DNA from: Thermothelomyces thermophilus ATCC 42464
Taxonomy: Eukaryota > Ascomycota > Sordariomycetes > Sordariales > Chaetomiaceae
Assembly: GCF_000226095.1 (NCBI RefSeq)
Contig: NC_016472.1
Location: forward strand, 1,488,001-1,552,000
Reading direction: 5' to 3'
Length of the DNA: 64,000 bases
Shown here: piece after piece, positions 45,439-56,279 of the stretch
How the letters are laid out: the number at the start of each line of letters is the position of its first letter
How positions within the stretch are numbered: the stretch's first letter is position 1
The notes under the pieces: generated by a model
What the model was told of the DNA's origin: nothing
What the model saw: only the letters and a program-made list of their open reading frames with translations
The model's database searches: none
Translations under genes and position numbers: made by a program

Positions 45439-47709
45439 TCAGTCCTGCCACAAGCGCCCCAGGAGGCCCTCCTCGCTGCCGAGGACGCCCCTCTTCTCCT
45501 CGTCGACGGCGATGCGGAGGACGAGCTCGCCAAAGAGGCCGTTGGCCCAGCCGAACCAGGCGCGCGTCCACTGGCGCTCGTCCCAGGCGTTGACCGTCTC
45601 GTGAACGACGCCGGTGCCGGCGGTCGAGTTGAGCACGGCGAAGAGCTGCTCGGCCACGGCCGCGTCGCGCTCCTGCGCCGTCTCGAACCCGGCCAGGTCC
45701 TCGAACGCCGTCAGCCCGGCCACGATGGCCGCCATCGGCCAGCCCTTGCCCGGTCCGAGGTGCGGGCCCCCGACGGCCGAGAGGGCGGGGCCCTTGGCGA
45801 AGTAGGGGTTGGCCGTGCTGAGGACGAACCGGCGCGTGTTCTGATACACCTTGGCGTAGTCGTGCTTCTTCTCCTCCTCCTCCTCCTCCTCCTCCTCCTC
45901 CTCCTCCTCCTCCTCGGCCTCCGTCTTCTTGCCGGCGGCGGCGGCGGCGGCATCACCGTCCTTATTATCATCACCTTCTTCGCTCCGGGCCGCGTGCTTG
46001 GCTGACCGGACCATGCGGCTGCCCGGCGCGGCCGCCGGGCGGGTGTAGTTCCACAGCGGCATGGCCAGGAGGGAGGGGACGTTGGCGTCGTCCATCAGGT
46101 TGACGCCCCCGTAGCCGTCGACCTCGTAGGCAAAGATGTCGCCAAAGTCGCGGTGGTGGACCACGGCATCGAGCGCGATGCCCCGGCGGATCCCGCCCGC
46201 GAGCTTGCGCATCTCGGTGGTCAGGTTGGCCGCCTTGGCGTGGAGCCCGCCGTCGGCCAGCCCCTGCATGATCTCGGACGCCTGCTCCAGGTAGGCGGCC
46301 CACATCATGTTGCTGGGCGTCAGCAGCTGGAAGATGCAGGCGTCGTCGCTCGGCCGGAACGCCGACCGCACCATCCCGTTCTCCCGCACCGGGTTGCCCA
46401 GCCCGTCGTTGGTCAGCGTCTCGGACCCCCGGTTCGTCCAGCCCGTGAAGGTCCACGCCGACGGGAGCACCCGCCCGTCCTCGTCGTAGGTGCCCCGCCG
46501 CATGGCGGCCGACGCGTCCACGGCCGCCTCGACCGCGTCGACCCACGAGTACTTGGCGAAGAAGGCGAGGTCGCCGGTCCGGCGGTAGTAGGCGGTGCTG
46601 ATCTGCAGAAAGGACGCCAGGCTGTCGAGCTCCCACTTGCAGTCGAAGACGAGCTCCGGGTCGTACGCCGGGAACGGGTGGTTCTGGTGGTAGGCCGCGT
46701 TGTTGGTCGGCTTGATGCCGCTCTCGGCCGGCGGCTGGAACGAGTGGCAGTAGGGCGAGATGATGATGTAGCGCGCGTGCGCGTTGATGAGCCCTCGCCA
46801 GAGGCTGGCCAGCGAGTCCCGGTCGTCGGAAGCCTCCAACAAGGGCAGGTACGAGTACACTTGGCTGGCCGAGTCGCGCAGCCACATGGCGTCGATGTCG
46901 CCCGTGATGACGTAGGTGAGCTCCTCGTCCGTCTCGACCGTCTCGCCCGTCTCCTCGTCCTTGCGGGTCGCGTAGCCCCGCCACTTGACCATGGTGTCGA
47001 GCGTGTTCGGGTAGCTGTTCTCGAACAGCCGGAAGAGGTCCGGGTCGCGGATCACCTTCCTCATGCGCTCGATCAGGGCTTCCAGCGCCGGCAGCCGGAA
47101 CTTCCTGCACTCGGGCGGCGGCCGGACGTAGGGAAACTTGCGCCGGCCCTCGGACAGCGGCCCGGGCTTCTGTCGCTGCAGCGTCTCAAAGTCGACGCAC
47201 TCGACCGAAGGTTCGGCAGTAGCGGCGGCGGTTGCCGTGGTCGCGGTCCCCGTCTTCTTGGCCTCGTCGGTCTCCTTAGCTTGTCCGGTCTCTTTGGCCT
47301 TTCCTGTTTCCTTGGCATTCTCGGTCTCCTCGGGCGCCTTGGTCTGCTCGGCCGCCGTGCTGGTTGTACTCTCGCCCGGCCGGGGCTCGGACTCGGCCTT
47401 CTCGCTACCCTCGCCGGCATCCCCTCCCGTAGAGGTCAACGGCGGAGACGCGGCATCCTTAGGCTTCTCTACCTCCTGAGCAGGATGGTCGTGTTCCGGT
47501 GTCGCGTGGTCTTGAGGGTCATGGGGTGGCCTGGCGACATCGGGCGCTGCGTCCGGGTATTGTGGGTCCTTGTGCAGATCAAAGGCGTCGTGGGGGACAA
47601 CGGTAGACAAGGGCGTCTGGTATGTGAACCAGAGCACCAGTGTGATGAAAAGGAGGGCGAGGGTTATGAACCGCCCCCGCCGGGAGCCGGTCAGGAACGG
47701 AAGAGCCAT
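45439..47709 (-). CDS. GH125 family exo-alpha-1,6-mannosidase-like protein (Mug157 type), membrane-anchored
   Basis: Single exon, 756 residues from the ATG at 47709. Residues ~13-32 ('FITLALLFITLVLWFTYQ') are a signal anchor, placing the enzyme domain in the Golgi lumen or outside. A Thr/Lys/Glu-rich stalk with repeats of the form KETG-x-AKETD follows (~110-150). The catalytic part shows GH125 blocks: 'LFENSYPNTLDTMVKW', 'VITGDIDAMWLRDSASQVYS', 'LELVF'-type core seen here as 'YDPELVFDCKWELDSLASFL', 'SAWTFTGWTNRGSETL', 'RSAFRPSDDACIFQLLTPSN' and 'MWAAYLEQASEIM'. Near the C-terminus 'HETVNAWDERQWTRAWFGWA' follows the usual pattern. A run of about 18 Glu interrupts the region after 'NYTRPAAAPGSRMVRSA'. 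The frame continues open upstream of 47709 to 48186, but the family N-terminus and anchor start at 47709. Confidence 0.9.
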   Translation of the reverse strand: MALPFLTGSRRGRFITLALLFITLVLWFTYQTPLSTVVPHDAFDLHKDPQYPDAAPDVARPPHDPQDHATPEHDHPAQEVEKPKDAASPPLTSTGGDAGEGSEKAESEPRPGESTTSTAAEQTKAPEETENAKETGKAKETGQAKETDEAKKTGTATTATAAATAEPSVECVDFETLQRQKPGPLSEGRRKFPYVRPPPECRKFRLPALEALIERMRKVIRDPDLFRLFENSYPNTLDTMVKWRGYATRKDEETGETVETDEELTYVITGDIDAMWLRDSASQVYSYLPLLEASDDRDSLASLWRGLINAHARYIIISPYCHSFQPPAESGIKPTNNAAYHQNHPFPAYDPELVFDCKWELDSLASFLQISTAYYRRTGDLAFFAKYSWVDAVEAAVDASAAMRRGTYDEDGRVLPSAWTFTGWTNRGSETLTNDGLGNPVRENGMVRSAFRPSDDACIFQLLTPSNMMWAAYLEQASEIMQGLADGGLHAKAANLTTEMRKLAGGIRRGIALDAVVHHRDFGDIFAYEVDGYGGVNLMDDANVPSLLAMPLWNYTRPAAAPGSRMVRSAKHAARSEEGDDNKDGDAAAAAAGKKTEAEEEEEEEEEEEEEEEKKHDYAKVYQNTRRFVLSTANPYFAKGPALSAVGGPHLGPGKGWPMAAIVAGLTAFEDLAGFETAQERDAAVAEQLFAVLNSTAGTGVVHETVNAWDERQWTRAWFGWANGLFGELVLRIAVDEEKRGVLGSEEGLLGRLWQD

Positions 47710-48389
47710 CTTCCGCCGAGTGTCGTGGGACCGTTGGTCCACCACCGTGCCGGGGTTGTTGTTTGTTGTTAGTATTGATGTTTCCGTTGCAGTTCTTTCT
47801 TGCCTCGGAGCCGCTTGGACTGGGGCCCCCCGAAAAAAAAAAAGACCCCAAAAATAGCCTGAGAGGAGCCAATTGGTTTCAGCACAGAGGGCGGGCTCAA
47901 ACCCCCGGCGATACGCTGGTGTACTGTGTACTCCTGTATGCCCACTTGATGAAGCGGGACGGGGATGGTCTGGAAAAAAAAAAAAGATGAAAATGCAAAA
48001 ACATGCGCCGCGAGAACGGAGGTTTTGTGTCGTGACCAGCTGAGACCTGAAGGGGCCTCGACCGGAATCCAGATGCCGGATCGTGGTATTCTTGGCGGTG
48101 CCAGTGCGACAAGGGACTAGCTTCTGACTCATCGGCCAATGAATGCATGGAGGCGTGCCGGGGGGGGGGGATTGACAGCTCTGCAAATCCCGTTCCGTTC
48201 GTTGCCTGCTTGGTGGCTGGAGCCTGGAAGGTTATCAGTCCAGTAAAATTGGCGAAAGCTTGATGCTGGAAGACAGTTCAATCGGGGTACATAGTACGGA
48301 GACCGATACTGACAGTTCAATGCGATCTCCATCTGAAACCTTCCAGCCAGCCAAGGATATGTTGTCTCAAAACAGGACATCTAACCCTG
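47710..48389. other. Spacer between GH125 and sterol-esterase genes
   Basis: GH125 promoter and leader plus the 3' flank of the lipase gene. Contains a G11 run (48160-48170; C11 on the GH125 sense strand). The open frame across it looks accidental. Confidence 0.6.
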
Positions 48390-50738
48390 TTAGAAATCTT
48401 GCGAAGACGGGTCCTCGCTGCTGCTTGACATAAGGTTATCCTCCCCCTCCTCCCCCTCCCCCTCCTCCCCCTCCTGTTCTTCTTCTTCCCCTTGCTCTCC
48501 GAGGTGCTGCTTGTCTGGAGGCACCCAGGGCTCCACGTCCTCGCAACCCTTCGGCACGCGGCACAGGTCCCTGACGTCGCACGTCTTCCACAGCACTTCC
48601 CGCACCTCCTTGAACACCTGCTCCGGCGCGTCCATGGCCCAAATGACATCCAAGTGCTCGTACTCGGGAATGACCTTGCTGTGGACGACCCTGACGTGCG
48701 GCTCCCGGCCGCGCTCGAACCGCCTAAGCAGTTTTTCGCCGTCCACCAGCGCGTCGTTGCCGCAGACCCACAGCGCAAAGGGCGGCGCCTGGTGATTGTA
48801 CCACGCCGTCGACCCCCTCGGCTTCCTCTTGCTGTACGCCCCGGCCGCCTGCTCCGACCTCCTCACCCCTTCGTCCCCCTCCATGTCCCGGACCGCCCGC
48901 GCCAGCACCGACGACGACGACAGCGTCCCCCTCCCCTGCTGCTCCTGCTCCTGCTCCCGCTCCCGGGCGTCCTCCCTCTCCTCGGCCCTCCACTCCTCCT
49001 TGGTCGCGAGGATGCACTTGTGCCTGGCGAAGCACTCCCTCCCTAGCCACCAGCGCATCGACTCGGAGCTGACGTAGACGGGCGCGAACTGGAACATGCG
49101 GTCCCGCAGCCCGCGGTCCCACCGGGCGTCGGTCCAGTTGAAGAGGAAGGAAAACACCTTGTACCCGAGCCAGCCGTACACGCAGGGGTGCAGCGCCCGG
49201 TGCATGGTCATCATGAGCGGGATGAAGGCGTGGATGCCGAACATGAGGCGGAACATGGCCGGCGAGATGACGCGCATGAACTTGAAGTACATCTTGCCGA
49301 TGAGCGGCCCCGCGTAGGCGGCGGGCGCCAGGGCGCAGAAGACGGTGAGCTTCTCGCCCAGGTCCGGGCGCTGCTCCTTGGCCAGGGCCACCAGCGCCTG
49401 CGTGGTGCCCTGCGAGTGCGCAATGAGCCCGAGTCGCGCGAAGCCGGTCTCGACCAGTACGCGTGACGCCAGCGCCGGCAGGTCGAAGACGCCCATTTGC
49501 CGTATATTCCAGCACCACATGCGCGGGTCCGAGTAGTCGAGCAGGGCGTGTCTAGGCGAGAAGCCGCAGCGGTTGTTGCCCAGCCAGACGTCGTAGCCCG
49601 ACTTGCAGAGGAAGAAAGCCAGCGACGCGTCGTCGTTGACGCAATACGCGCCGGAGCTCTGGAGCAAGCCGTGCATGAGGAGGACGGGGAACTTGGGCTT
49701 CTGGTTGTTGCCCTGGCTCTCGTCCCGTGCGCTGTTGCTGCCGTTGATGGCGTTGTGGCTGGGATCTCTTTGGTCGAGGCGCTCGAGGGTCTCTGGGCCG
49801 CCAGCAGCGCGGTCACTCCCGGACAGAGGTCGGTATTCCCTCGGATCATAGACGTGCCAGAGCTCAATGATAAAACCGTCTTCAGTCTGAACTTGGAAGC
49901 TTTCCATGTCCAGACCAACGCGGCGGGCATAGTATGCCGGATCACACACAATCGGGTCGGGCCCTCCTTCGCTGGGTGTGAAGCCATCATCGCCGGAGCG
50001 GATACCCTCTCTCCATTCTCGTTCTCTCTCAAGCCTCCTTTTCCTCTCGTTGACCTCCTCGGCGTAGAACGGACGGGCGCGGTCGGGGTCCCGCAGTGTT
50101 GCACGCAGCCAGAGCCGCCGCAGCGACGGGCCGATGCTGGTGAAGAGCGCACCGAGGACGATGACACTGAGAAAGGCAAGGCTGAGAAAGAACGACGATA
50201 TCTGAAACACGCGACACTGGAGGTTTCGGAGTAGAGAAGGAGGGCCGTAGAGTGGTAACGGCGGGAATAGAGGGTTCGTGTGCGTCGGGGGCATAGCCCG
50301 CCGAAGACTCCCGTCCGGCGATTTTGCTCCCCGTTCTTTTGCCTTTTCCGCGGCAACATCAACCGCCCTCTTCATTGGTGGCGCAGGTCCCTCTGCACTG
50401 ATGCCATAGTCTTCCCCGCCTGCCGATGCTACTGTTCCAGGTTCGTGATGTTGCAGCTCTTCCCGCAGCACATTCAGCTTGTGTGCCTCTTCCAACGGCA
50501 CCGGAGCCAAGCGGTTGCCGTCCGCCGTGACAAGTACTGGGTCTCGGGGCGTCACAAAGCGTGCTTCGGCGGCGACTCCGTCCCCGACGGCGGTTTCGGA
50601 CGGATGCTGAAGGGAGAGCTTCTCGGCCTGGCTTGCAAACTCGGCGACAGCCCGGTCCCAAGAAGAGCCATCGCCATCTTGACTGGACGGGGAACGGATT
50701 GGCTCCTTCTCACGCGGATTGGCCTCTGGCACTGTCAT
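48390..50738 (-). CDS. Membrane-associated sterol esterase / AB-hydrolase lipase (Tgl1/Yeh-like)
   Basis: Acid-lipase-type alpha/beta hydrolase that in yeast relatives (Tgl1, Yeh1, Yeh2) hydrolyses steryl esters at lipid droplets or the plasma membrane. Single exon, 782 residues. A cytosolic N-terminus is followed by a membrane segment near 180-205 ('ISSFFLSLAFLSVIVLGALF'). The AB-hydro-lipase motif reads 'VQTEDGFIIELWHV'. The oxyanion region is 'PVLLMHGLLQSSGAYCVN'. The nucleophile elbow is 'GLIAHSQGTTQAL' with Ser in G-x-S-x-G-like AHSQG. 'WLGNNRCGFSPRHALLDYSD' and the late 'PEYEHLDVIWAMDAPEQVF' supply the family blocks, the latter with the catalytic His. Insert of Glu/Arg/Gln between cap and core, and a Glu-rich acidic tail. 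Start chosen at the first ATG. Confidence 0.88.
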   Translation of the reverse strand: MTVPEANPREKEPIRSPSSQDGDGSSWDRAVAEFASQAEKLSLQHPSETAVGDGVAAEARFVTPRDPVLVTADGNRLAPVPLEEAHKLNVLREELQHHEPGTVASAGGEDYGISAEGPAPPMKRAVDVAAEKAKERGAKSPDGSLRRAMPPTHTNPLFPPLPLYGPPSLLRNLQCRVFQISSFFLSLAFLSVIVLGALFTSIGPSLRRLWLRATLRDPDRARPFYAEEVNERKRRLEREREWREGIRSGDDGFTPSEGGPDPIVCDPAYYARRVGLDMESFQVQTEDGFIIELWHVYDPREYRPLSGSDRAAGGPETLERLDQRDPSHNAINGSNSARDESQGNNQKPKFPVLLMHGLLQSSGAYCVNDDASLAFFLCKSGYDVWLGNNRCGFSPRHALLDYSDPRMWCWNIRQMGVFDLPALASRVLVETGFARLGLIAHSQGTTQALVALAKEQRPDLGEKLTVFCALAPAAYAGPLIGKMYFKFMRVISPAMFRLMFGIHAFIPLMMTMHRALHPCVYGWLGYKVFSFLFNWTDARWDRGLRDRMFQFAPVYVSSESMRWWLGRECFARHKCILATKEEWRAEEREDAREREQEQEQQGRGTLSSSSVLARAVRDMEGDEGVRRSEQAAGAYSKRKPRGSTAWYNHQAPPFALWVCGNDALVDGEKLLRRFERGREPHVRVVHSKVIPEYEHLDVIWAMDAPEQVFKEVREVLWKTCDVRDLCRVPKGCEDVEPWVPPDKQHLGEQGEEEEQEGEEGEGEEGEDNLMSSSSEDPSSQDF

Positions 50739-51672
50739 GGTGGCAATGGAATGTCTAGGTCCTGACTGCGAGGTCTAAAGACAGACACAGACGAGATGAA
50801 GATTTCACGGGTCGTACGATGCCAATGGAGAGCCGTACAAGCTTTCCGGAGCATTTTCAACGTGAGCCTTGCTCAATTCGAAGGAATTGAAAAAAAAAGG
50901 GGGGGGAGGGAAAAGAGGGAAAGAGATAAAATGAAAAAGCATTAATCGAGATGTTGAAGGTTCACGTTGTCAGGAACCAATGTACTGCCACTCAGTCGCG
51001 ACGTCATCTGGCTTGAGTTGAAATTATCATATTAGTTATTGATCGCATGCGACTACCACAAATGCGTGCCTACATCATAGTAGTAGTGATGCAACACGCC
51101 CTGCTGACAAAGGGGAGAATGCGGGAAGTTTAAGCTCCTAGATCTGGGGAGATTGACAGGGTTCGCATTGGTTCCTGGCATTGGGGCATGTGAAGATCTC
51201 TTGAATAGTTATCTCCGGCACTGCTCTCGATTAACTCGGGTTAGGGTTAGCCACACTATTCCTGCACCCTGCTGCATTCCCCGGGCCGGGCGAGCTGAGC
51301 GGGCCCTCAATGTGCCGAGGCGAAACCCCAGAGCCGAAGCTACCTGCACCAAAGGGTCTGGGGTGCTTCGCAAGAGATGCGCCGAACGATTATCCGTAAT
51401 CGGGTTTGAAGATGGGAACCTGAACCCGAGTTCGATTCAGGAGAGCATAGCGGAATTCTCTAATCTCCCTTTTTTTTCACGCCGCATCCCAGGTGGACGA
51501 CCATTTTGTTCTAGGCTGGAGCAGCTCGGCACCGACTCCGATTGCCCAATTGCTCTCTCTCCAGATCAGAACAGTCGTCGGGTGACTCCGACCACACATT
51601 CCCCCAGGGGAGCGAAGCGGCACGCCGCCCGGCCATCCGCCATACTCTGTCCCCCTGCGCCCGGCCTTCACG
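50739..51672. other. Divergent spacer between lipase gene and PEX6
   Basis: No gene. Contains two telomere-like TTAGGG units near 51238-51250 and T and G homopolymer runs. Promoters of both flanking genes must lie here. Confidence 0.6.
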
Positions 51673-54600
51673 ATGGCAGCTTCCGATGCAACTGGTAGCG
51701 TCCGCCGGAGACGGGTACGGCGGCGTCGCCATGACAAGGCCGCAGTCTCGGCGCGTTTGGTTCTCGACGACCACATCAAGACCGACGTTGGCGTCGTGTC
51801 CGAGGATCTGTTCGCAGAGCTGTTCCCCCATCTCCAAGACTGTGTGTTTGCCACTCCTTGTCTCTTTTCCAATTGCCAACCATTCTACTGCATCGGTGCT
51901 AATTGTGTGCGCACGATGTAGCCCAAGATGAAGGCGATCGGTTCTCGAGCCTTCCGACCCCCTTGCACATTGCCATCGCCCCATGGACGGCCTCTCATTC
52001 TCCCGAATCCACGAACTGGGCGATAGTCCCCGTCACCCCGTCGACCGCCCTCGCCCCCTCTACCATACAATTCTCTCCCTCGTCTTTGGCGCTGCAGTCC
52101 TTCGCCCTGAATCTGAAGCAGGTCGCCCCGTCGCAGTTGAACACCCGGAGCAGGAGCGGGATCGAGATTTTGGTGCTGGATGTCGCTGCCATCGAGCTAG
52201 ACACCGTCTTTGTGAACCTCGAGGGAGAGTCGGCCAAGCGACTTGAGAACGGGGAGGGCACCTTCTTCCGGGACCATCCCACTACCGCGGACCGCGGGAA
52301 GGCCCCGGTTCCCTTTACCCCCGAGGCGCGCTTGACGGCCGCCCTGCGAACCGCTCTCCGCTCCCTGAAGGTCGTCCACACCGGAGACCTGTTCCCGCTC
52401 CCTCTGCCGCCGCACCCTGTCACTCATGTCCCTCCAAACCCTGGCAGGATCGCCCTCTGCGAGCCCGTCGCACAGGGAATCCTGGGTCCCAACACCAAGA
52501 TCATCGTGTCGCGGGGCCGCATCCACTCCAAGCACAGCCGTTCGTCGGCCCCGATGCCGCAGAGCCGGGGTCTGAACGGCACCACAGAGGACGACGAGGA
52601 CACGGCGAACGACCAGTTTTACTCGGCCGCCGAGGAGGGCATCCGGACTGACACCGCGACCGAAGAAACAGATGCCACCGCAACCGATACGGAATTCGAA
52701 GAGCCAGGACTGGAAGAGGAGGAGGAGGAGGATGCCCTTTCGGACGATTCGATGGACGAAATGATATCTCTCCAGGCGCCCACGCTGTCGTCCACCATAA
52801 CAAGCGGGATAGGCACACCCTCCACCATAGGGCGCGGGCGGAGGATGAACGGGATGAGCGGCGCCGCGTCCGTTTTCTCCAACTTCACCGCAACAACCGC
52901 AAGGCCGGACCGGCCGCGTGGCCGCTTGTTCAAAGCCCAAGGGCTCGTGCAGCCCATTCCGCCCGACCTTCTGCACCCCAAGCCCGCCGCTGTCGACGAT
53001 GAAGAGGCACGCATCTACGTCGACACCAAGGACCTGACCCGCATCGGCTGCTTCTCGGGGGACTGGGTGCGGGTAGAGGCATCCCGAGAGCCGCCAAGTA
53101 CCGGCTTCGGCGCGTTCGGCCTCGGCAGCTTCGTCGAGCAAGACCCCGACGAGGTGAACTGGCGGTCTGCGAGGGTCTATGGGCTGCCGGAGGGTTACTC
53201 CAACCGCCCAATGGCCCGCGTGGCGAGCTCCAAGCACGACGGCCGGAGAATGTCCTTTTTCGAGTCCCAGGTCCAGGGAACCTCGAGCCCCACCGTATAC
53301 CTCTCGCCCGTCATGCTCGCGAACCTCGAGAATCCTCCGTACCTGCGTCTCGCGCCCATCAAGCGAGCCATGCAGGCAAAGGGGCCCCAGCCCAAGTCAT
53401 CCGTCCCCACTCAACCGCCTCTTGCTCGAGAGGTGATCTTGCAGCACGTTCGGACGCCGATCCCCGTGGAGAGGGACGTGCAGACTGCCGTCATGGCCGG
53501 CCTGAAGTATTATTTCGAGAGCAGATTGCGCGTGGTGAAGACGGGAGATCTTATCGCGGTGCCCATTGACACTCAGCTAGGGCGAGCATTGCAGGAATCC
53601 ACCGCGGCAGGCGACGATCCGGCCGTCGACGACGTGCTGGGCCTGATCGCTAGTGGAAGGCCGGACCGGGGCATAAAGTACGACGAAGTCGCCTGGTTCA
53701 AAGTTGGCCACGTCCAGCCGGTGAAGCAGGAGTCGGCGGAAGAGAACGAGGAAGAGGATGACCCCTGGGGCTCGGTCGCCTGCGTCGACATCTCCGTGGC
53801 GCACCTGGAGCAGACCGGCTCCGTGACGAGCCGTGTCCCCGGCACGACCTCAAATACGTGGCCATACTACCTCGGGATCAAGAAGCTCCCAAGACGACAC
53901 CATGGTCCTTCGAGCCCGCTGTTGGCGGAGCCAGAACGGCAGTACGTCTCGCCGTTAAGACGCAAGGTCAGGGAGCTCGTGGCTGCGGCGACGAGCAAGC
54001 CGGCCATCCATCTCAAGATGCCGCCCGTGGCCATCCTGCTCGTTTCCACGCAGCGGAGCATCGGCAAGGCCTTCACGGCATCGCAGGCCTGCGCCGACAT
54101 TGGCCTGCACACCTTCACCATCGACGCGTACGACATCGTCAACGACTCGGGCGCGGGCGGGAGCGACGTCAAGACGGCCGGCTTCCTGACCTCGCGCGCG
54201 GAGCGCGCCATGAGTTGCGGGCCGGACTGCTGCGCCCTGCTGATCCGTCACATCGAGGCTCTGACCGCCGACCGGATGGTCTCGTCCATCAAGGAGATCT
54301 TGGCGGATGCCCGAGTCCTGATCGCCACCACAACCGAGGTCGAGAAGGTGCCCGACGGCCTAAGGGCCCTGTTCACGCACGAGTTGGAGATGAGTGCGCC
54401 GGACGAGGCGGAGCGCGAGGGCATCCTGCGCACCATCGTGGACGACCGCGGCGTGAGTCTCGATCCCGAAGTCGACCTTGGCGGCATCGCGCTCAAGACC
54501 GCGGCGCTCGTGGCGGGCGACCTCGTCGATGTCGTCGACAGGGCCCTGGTGGCCCGGCAGTCTCGCCTGGAGCAGCTCTCGGCAAAGGCGACGAGCGATG

Positions 54601-56279
54601 GCCAGCCCGTGACGGTACGAGACGTGCAGGTTGCCGGCGGCCCTGCCGCTTCGGGCCTCACGAAGCAGGACTTTGAGGTCGCCGTCGAGGCGGCCAGGAA
54701 GAACTTTGCCGACGCCATCGGCGCGCCCAAGATCCCCAATGTCACCTGGGACGACGTCGGAGGGTTGAACAACGTCAAGGAGGCCGTCGCCGAGACCATC
54801 CAGCTGCCGCTCGAGAGGCCAGAGCTGTTCGCTAAGGGCATGAAGAAGCGGTCAGGCATCTTGTTCTACGGCCCCCCCGGTACGGGCAAGACGCTCCTTG
54901 CCAAGGCTATCGCGACCGAGTACAGCCTCAACTTCTTCAGCGTCAAGGGCCCCGAGCTTCTCAATATGTACATTGGCGAGTCCGAGGCCAACGTGAGGCG
55001 GGTCTTCCAGCGGGCGCGGGACGCGAGGCCGTGCGTCGTCTTCTTCGACGAGCTGGACTCGGTCGCGCCGAAGCGCGGAAACCAGGGCGACAGCGGCGGC
55101 GTCATGGACCGCATCGTCTCGCAGCTGTTGGCCGAGCTCGACGGCATGTCCGGGGGTGGAGAAGACGCGGGCGGCGGTGTCTTCGTCATCGGCGCGACCA
55201 ACAGACCGGACCTGCTCGACCCGGCCCTGCTCCGGCCCGGACGCTTCGACAAGATGCTCTACCTGGGCGTGTCGGACACGCACGAGAAGCAGCTCACCAT
55301 CATGGAGGCCTTGACGAGGAAGTACGTATATATATATATCCCCTCGCATATAGACAACACCCTCCCCCTTCTTCCCCCTTTTTTCCTCCCCGCTTCTGAC
55401 TCGTCTACCTTTCCTACTAATAATGTGTACGGATCAACTAACACCAACAACCTCCCTTCCTTCTCCACCGTTAGGTTCACCCTCCATCCCTCCCTCTCCC
55501 TCCGCTCCATCGCGGAACGCCTGCCATTCACATACACGGGCGCCGACTTCTACGCCCTCTGCTCCGACGCCATGCTCAAGGCCGTCACCCGCCAGGCCAG
55601 CCTGGTCGACGCCAAGGTCCGGGCCATCAACGCGGACCCGCCGGCGCACGGGCTGCGCGCGCCAATCTCGACGGCCTACTTCTTCGACCACTTCGCCAAG
55701 CCCGAGGACCTGGCCGTCATGGTCACCGAGCAGGACTTCCTCGACGCCCACCGCGAGCTGGTGCCGAGCGTGAGCGCGGGTGAGCTGGCGCACTACGAGC
55801 GGGTCAGGGCGACGTTCGAGGGGGCCAACAAGGACAAGGAAAAAGAGAAGGAAAAGGGAAAAGAAAAGGGTAACGGAAAGGAGGTAGGTGGTGCCCCGAA
55901 CGGCGCCGGCGTGCCGGCCGCGGCGAGGCTGGGGCTGGGGTTGGGGTTGGCCGGGCGGAGGACGGCGTCGGGCGCCTCGGCGAGGAGCGCCGGCGGAAAA
56001 GGCAAGGGCAGGGCAGGTGCTGGCGGGAAGGGCAAAGGCAAAGCGGTTGCCTTGGGGAGTGAGGACGAGTTCGATGATGACGATGAAGAGAGAGGGGAGA
56101 TAGAAGAGGATGGGGAGGAGGAGGAAGAAGAAGAAGGGGAGGAGAGTAGTCAGGGCGGTAGTGGTGGATATGGGGTGAGGGATAAGGGGAAGGGGAAGGA
56201 AGTGGCTCCTCCGATCGCCGAGGCATCTCCATTTTTTCGGGATGGGACGGGGAGCGGCGACGAGGGGTTGTATGATTAG
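51673..56279 (+). CDS. PEX6: Peroxisomal AAA ATPase Pex6
   Basis: Pex6 pairs with Pex1 to pull ubiquitinated Pex5 out of the peroxisomal membrane. Three exons: 51673-51841, 51922-55321 and 55475-56279; 1457 residues. The N-terminal half holds the two Pex6 N domains and a long acidic insert. D1 is degenerate: no Walker A lysine motif is seen near 'ILLVSTQRSIGKAFTASQ', as usual for Pex6. D2 is canonical: 'VTWDDVGGLNNVKEAVAETI', Walker A 'GPPGTGKT' (~1040), 'ESEANVRRVFQRARDA', Walker B 'CVVFFDELDSVAPKRG' and arginine finger region 'ATNRPDLLDPALLRPGRFDK'. The last exon starts inside D2 ('FTLHPSLSLRSIAERLPFTY'). The C-terminal ~150 residues are low-complexity Lys/Glu/Gly with an acidic run, longer than in most relatives. 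The second intron (153 bp) has no stop in frame. Confidence 0.94.

Noticed and set aside
46153-47772. 539-codon plus-strand ORF
   Set aside because: Lies wholly antisense to the GH125 gene, with a Val/Gly/Arg/Leu-rich composition produced by GC3 bias; no family resemblance.
47710-48186. N-terminal extension of the GH125 protein in the same frame
   Set aside because: Has a poly-G-coded stretch and no similarity; the signal anchor immediately follows the ATG at 47709.
51238-51250. Telomere-like repeat (two TTAGGG units)
   Set aside because: Only two units flanked by unique genes; too short to be a telomere or a scar with confidence.
51903-51921. PEX6 starting at the open frame beginning 51903
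   Set aside because: These bases are intron sequence; the ATG at 51673 with a 168-base first exon encodes the conserved N-terminus and the splice sites fit.
52197-53237. 346-codon minus-strand ORF
   Set aside because: Antisense to PEX6 and without recognisable domains.
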